Source: Candidatus Sumerlaeota bacterium (GTDB lineage: Bacteria; Sumerlaeota; Sumerlaeia; MWCT01). From it: a DNA stretch of 6,036 nt. The position numbers were made by a program, and so were the translations under genes. The DNA is taken from contig JAPLSR010000334.1 in NCBI GenBank assembly GCA_026398545.1, forward strand, positions 1 to 6,036, given 5' to 3'. A model generated the notes under the pieces. It was given only the letters and a program-made list of their open reading frames with translations. It ran no database searches and was not told the DNA's origin. Numbering within the stretch: the stretch's first letter is position 1; each line of letters opens with the position of its first letter. Of this stretch, positions 5,382 to 6,036 are shown piece after piece.

Positions 5382-6036
5382 ATGGTTGTCAGAAGAATAA
5401 AATCGAGTTGTTTGAGGCGCGAAGGCGCGGTTCTGATTTTTATTTGCGCCGTGGCGGCTATGCTTGGAAATGGCGGCGCGGCGTGGGCGGCAAAATCCGG
5501 CTCAATCGTCGGTTGGGGTAGTCAGGTTGTGGGCGTGGACCTCAGTTCCGGTTTCACACAGATTGCGGCGGGCTCTGCTCACAGCCTTGGTCTGAAGGGA
5601 GACGGCTCTATTGTCGCCTGGGGGTATAATAGTTGGGGCCAATGCAAAGTCCCTTCTCCGAACAGCGGTTTTGTGGCGGTTGCAGCGGGCGGGTCTCATA
5701 GCCTGGGTCTGAAGGGAGACGGCTCTATTGTCGCCTGGGGAAGTAATTATTATGGACAATGCAATGTCCCTTCTCCGAACAGCGGTTTTGTGGCGGTTGC
5801 GGCGGGCGGGTATCACAGCCTGGGTCTGAAGGGAGACGGCTCTATTGTCGCCTGGGGTTATAATGATGATGGCGAATGCAATGTCCCCTCTCCGAACAGC
5901 GGGTTTGTGGCGGTTGCGGCGGGCGGTTTGCACAACCTTGGTCTGAAGGGAGACGGCTCTATTGTCGCCTGGGGGTGGAATAATTATGGACAATGCAATG
6001 TCCCCTCTCCGAACAGCGGGTTTGTGGCGGTTGCAG
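5382..6036 (+). CDS. Secreted RCC1-type beta-propeller repeat protein (3' end outside window)
   Basis: At least 218 residues; the frame runs off the window with no stop. A classic signal peptide (MVVRRIKSSCLRREG, then AVLIFICAVAAMLG, cleavage likely after AAWA at residue 36) shows export. The rest is RCC1-like (regulator of chromosome condensation) repeats: one degenerate 35-residue unit followed by 39-residue units of the form GSIVAWG-x8-VPSPNSGFVAVAAGG-x-HSLGLKGD. RCC1 units build a beta-propeller, typically of seven blades, used for binding; bacterial exported versions mostly have unknown ligands. These units are shorter than the 51-68 residues of eukaryotic RCC1. Each full unit has one Cys (GQCN). 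It has its own promoter-like site and ribosome site and lies 115 bases after the pseudopilin-head gene, same strand. The repeat family is clear; no enzymatic role is implied by what is visible. Confidence 0.88.
   Translation, partial: MVVRRIKSSCLRREGAVLIFICAVAAMLGNGGAAWAAKSGSIVGWGSQVVGVDLSSGFTQIAAGSAHSLGLKGDGSIVAWGYNSWGQCKVPSPNSGFVAVAAGGSHSLGLKGDGSIVAWGSNYYGQCNVPSPNSGFVAVAAGGYHSLGLKGDGSIVAWGYNDDGECNVPSPNSGFVAVAAGGLHNLGLKGDGSIVAWGWNNYGQCNVPSPNSGFVAVA
5499..6036 (+). repeat. Tandem 117-bp coding repeats (RCC1 units)
   Basis: Units begin at 5499 (105 bp, diverged), 5604, 5721, 5838 and 5955 (incomplete). The last four are exactly 117 bases apart, with almost identical DNA, including stretches such as GGCTCTATTGTCGCCTGG shared by all four. 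Silent differences group units 2-3 (CCTTCTCCG, GGTTTTGTG) against units 4-5 (CCCTCTCCG, GGGTTTGTG), pointing to stepwise duplication. Changes cluster in the codons after GCCTGG. Confidence 0.95.

Noticed and set aside
5502..5993. Minus-strand open frame across the RCC1 repeats
   Set aside because: Its repeated protein pattern is only the reverse reading of the 117-bp repeats. The plus strand has a signal peptide, ribosome site and RCC1 motifs.
5604..6036. CRISPR array
   Set aside because: Repeats are directly adjacent 117-bp coding units with no unique spacers.
5604..6036. Diversity-generating retroelement target (variable AAT-like codons)
   Set aside because: No template repeat or reverse transcriptase is in the window, some variants (TGG) cannot arise from AAT by adenine changes, and variation spread over many tandem units is explained by duplication and drift.

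Overview
The window reads as a diderm-type bacterium of moderate GC content, with AT-rich gaps between genes. It carries a two-module SurA/PrsA-like parvulin with an N-terminal membrane segment, a protein with a GspG-like (type II secretion pseudopilin) head domain plus an IPT/TIG domain, and a secreted RCC1-type repeat protein. These large exported proteins with mixed domains are the kind seen in uncultivated environmental lineages, but nothing here fixes the phylum. No RNA gene, mobile element or CRISPR array was seen.

Layout. Bases 27-2033 (+) form one continuous reading frame for a ~668-residue exported parvulin/chaperone. It is cut at codon 263 by a single in-frame TAG (813-815), so it appears as an N-terminal piece (27-815) and a C-terminal piece (888-2033). 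A LysM-like domain sits inside the first parvulin domain. Bases 2092-3120 (-) encode a DHH/DHHA1 phosphoesterase of the NrnA type, convergent with the first gene. After a 180-bp AT-rich divergent gap, 3301-4203 (+) encodes a family-2 glycosyltransferase of the WbbL/rhamnosyltransferase type. A promoter with a perfect -35 box and a long leader with a hairpin precede 4382-5266 (+), the pseudopilin-head plus IPT/TIG protein. A second promoter-like site precedes 5382-6036 (+), the start of an RCC1-type beta-propeller made of exact 117-bp tandem repeats. The window ends inside its fifth repeat.

How they fit. Four of the five loci concern the cell envelope or surface: folding of exported proteins, glycan synthesis and two exported proteins. 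NrnA is RNA/nucleotide housekeeping. The genes do not form one operon: there is a convergent pair, a divergent pair and separate promoters.

Main points of interest: the TAG inside an otherwise intact parvulin gene, the LysM domain inserted in the parvulin beta1-alpha1 loop, the pseudopilin head without a pilin helix, and the almost clonal RCC1 repeats whose changes cluster in one short loop.
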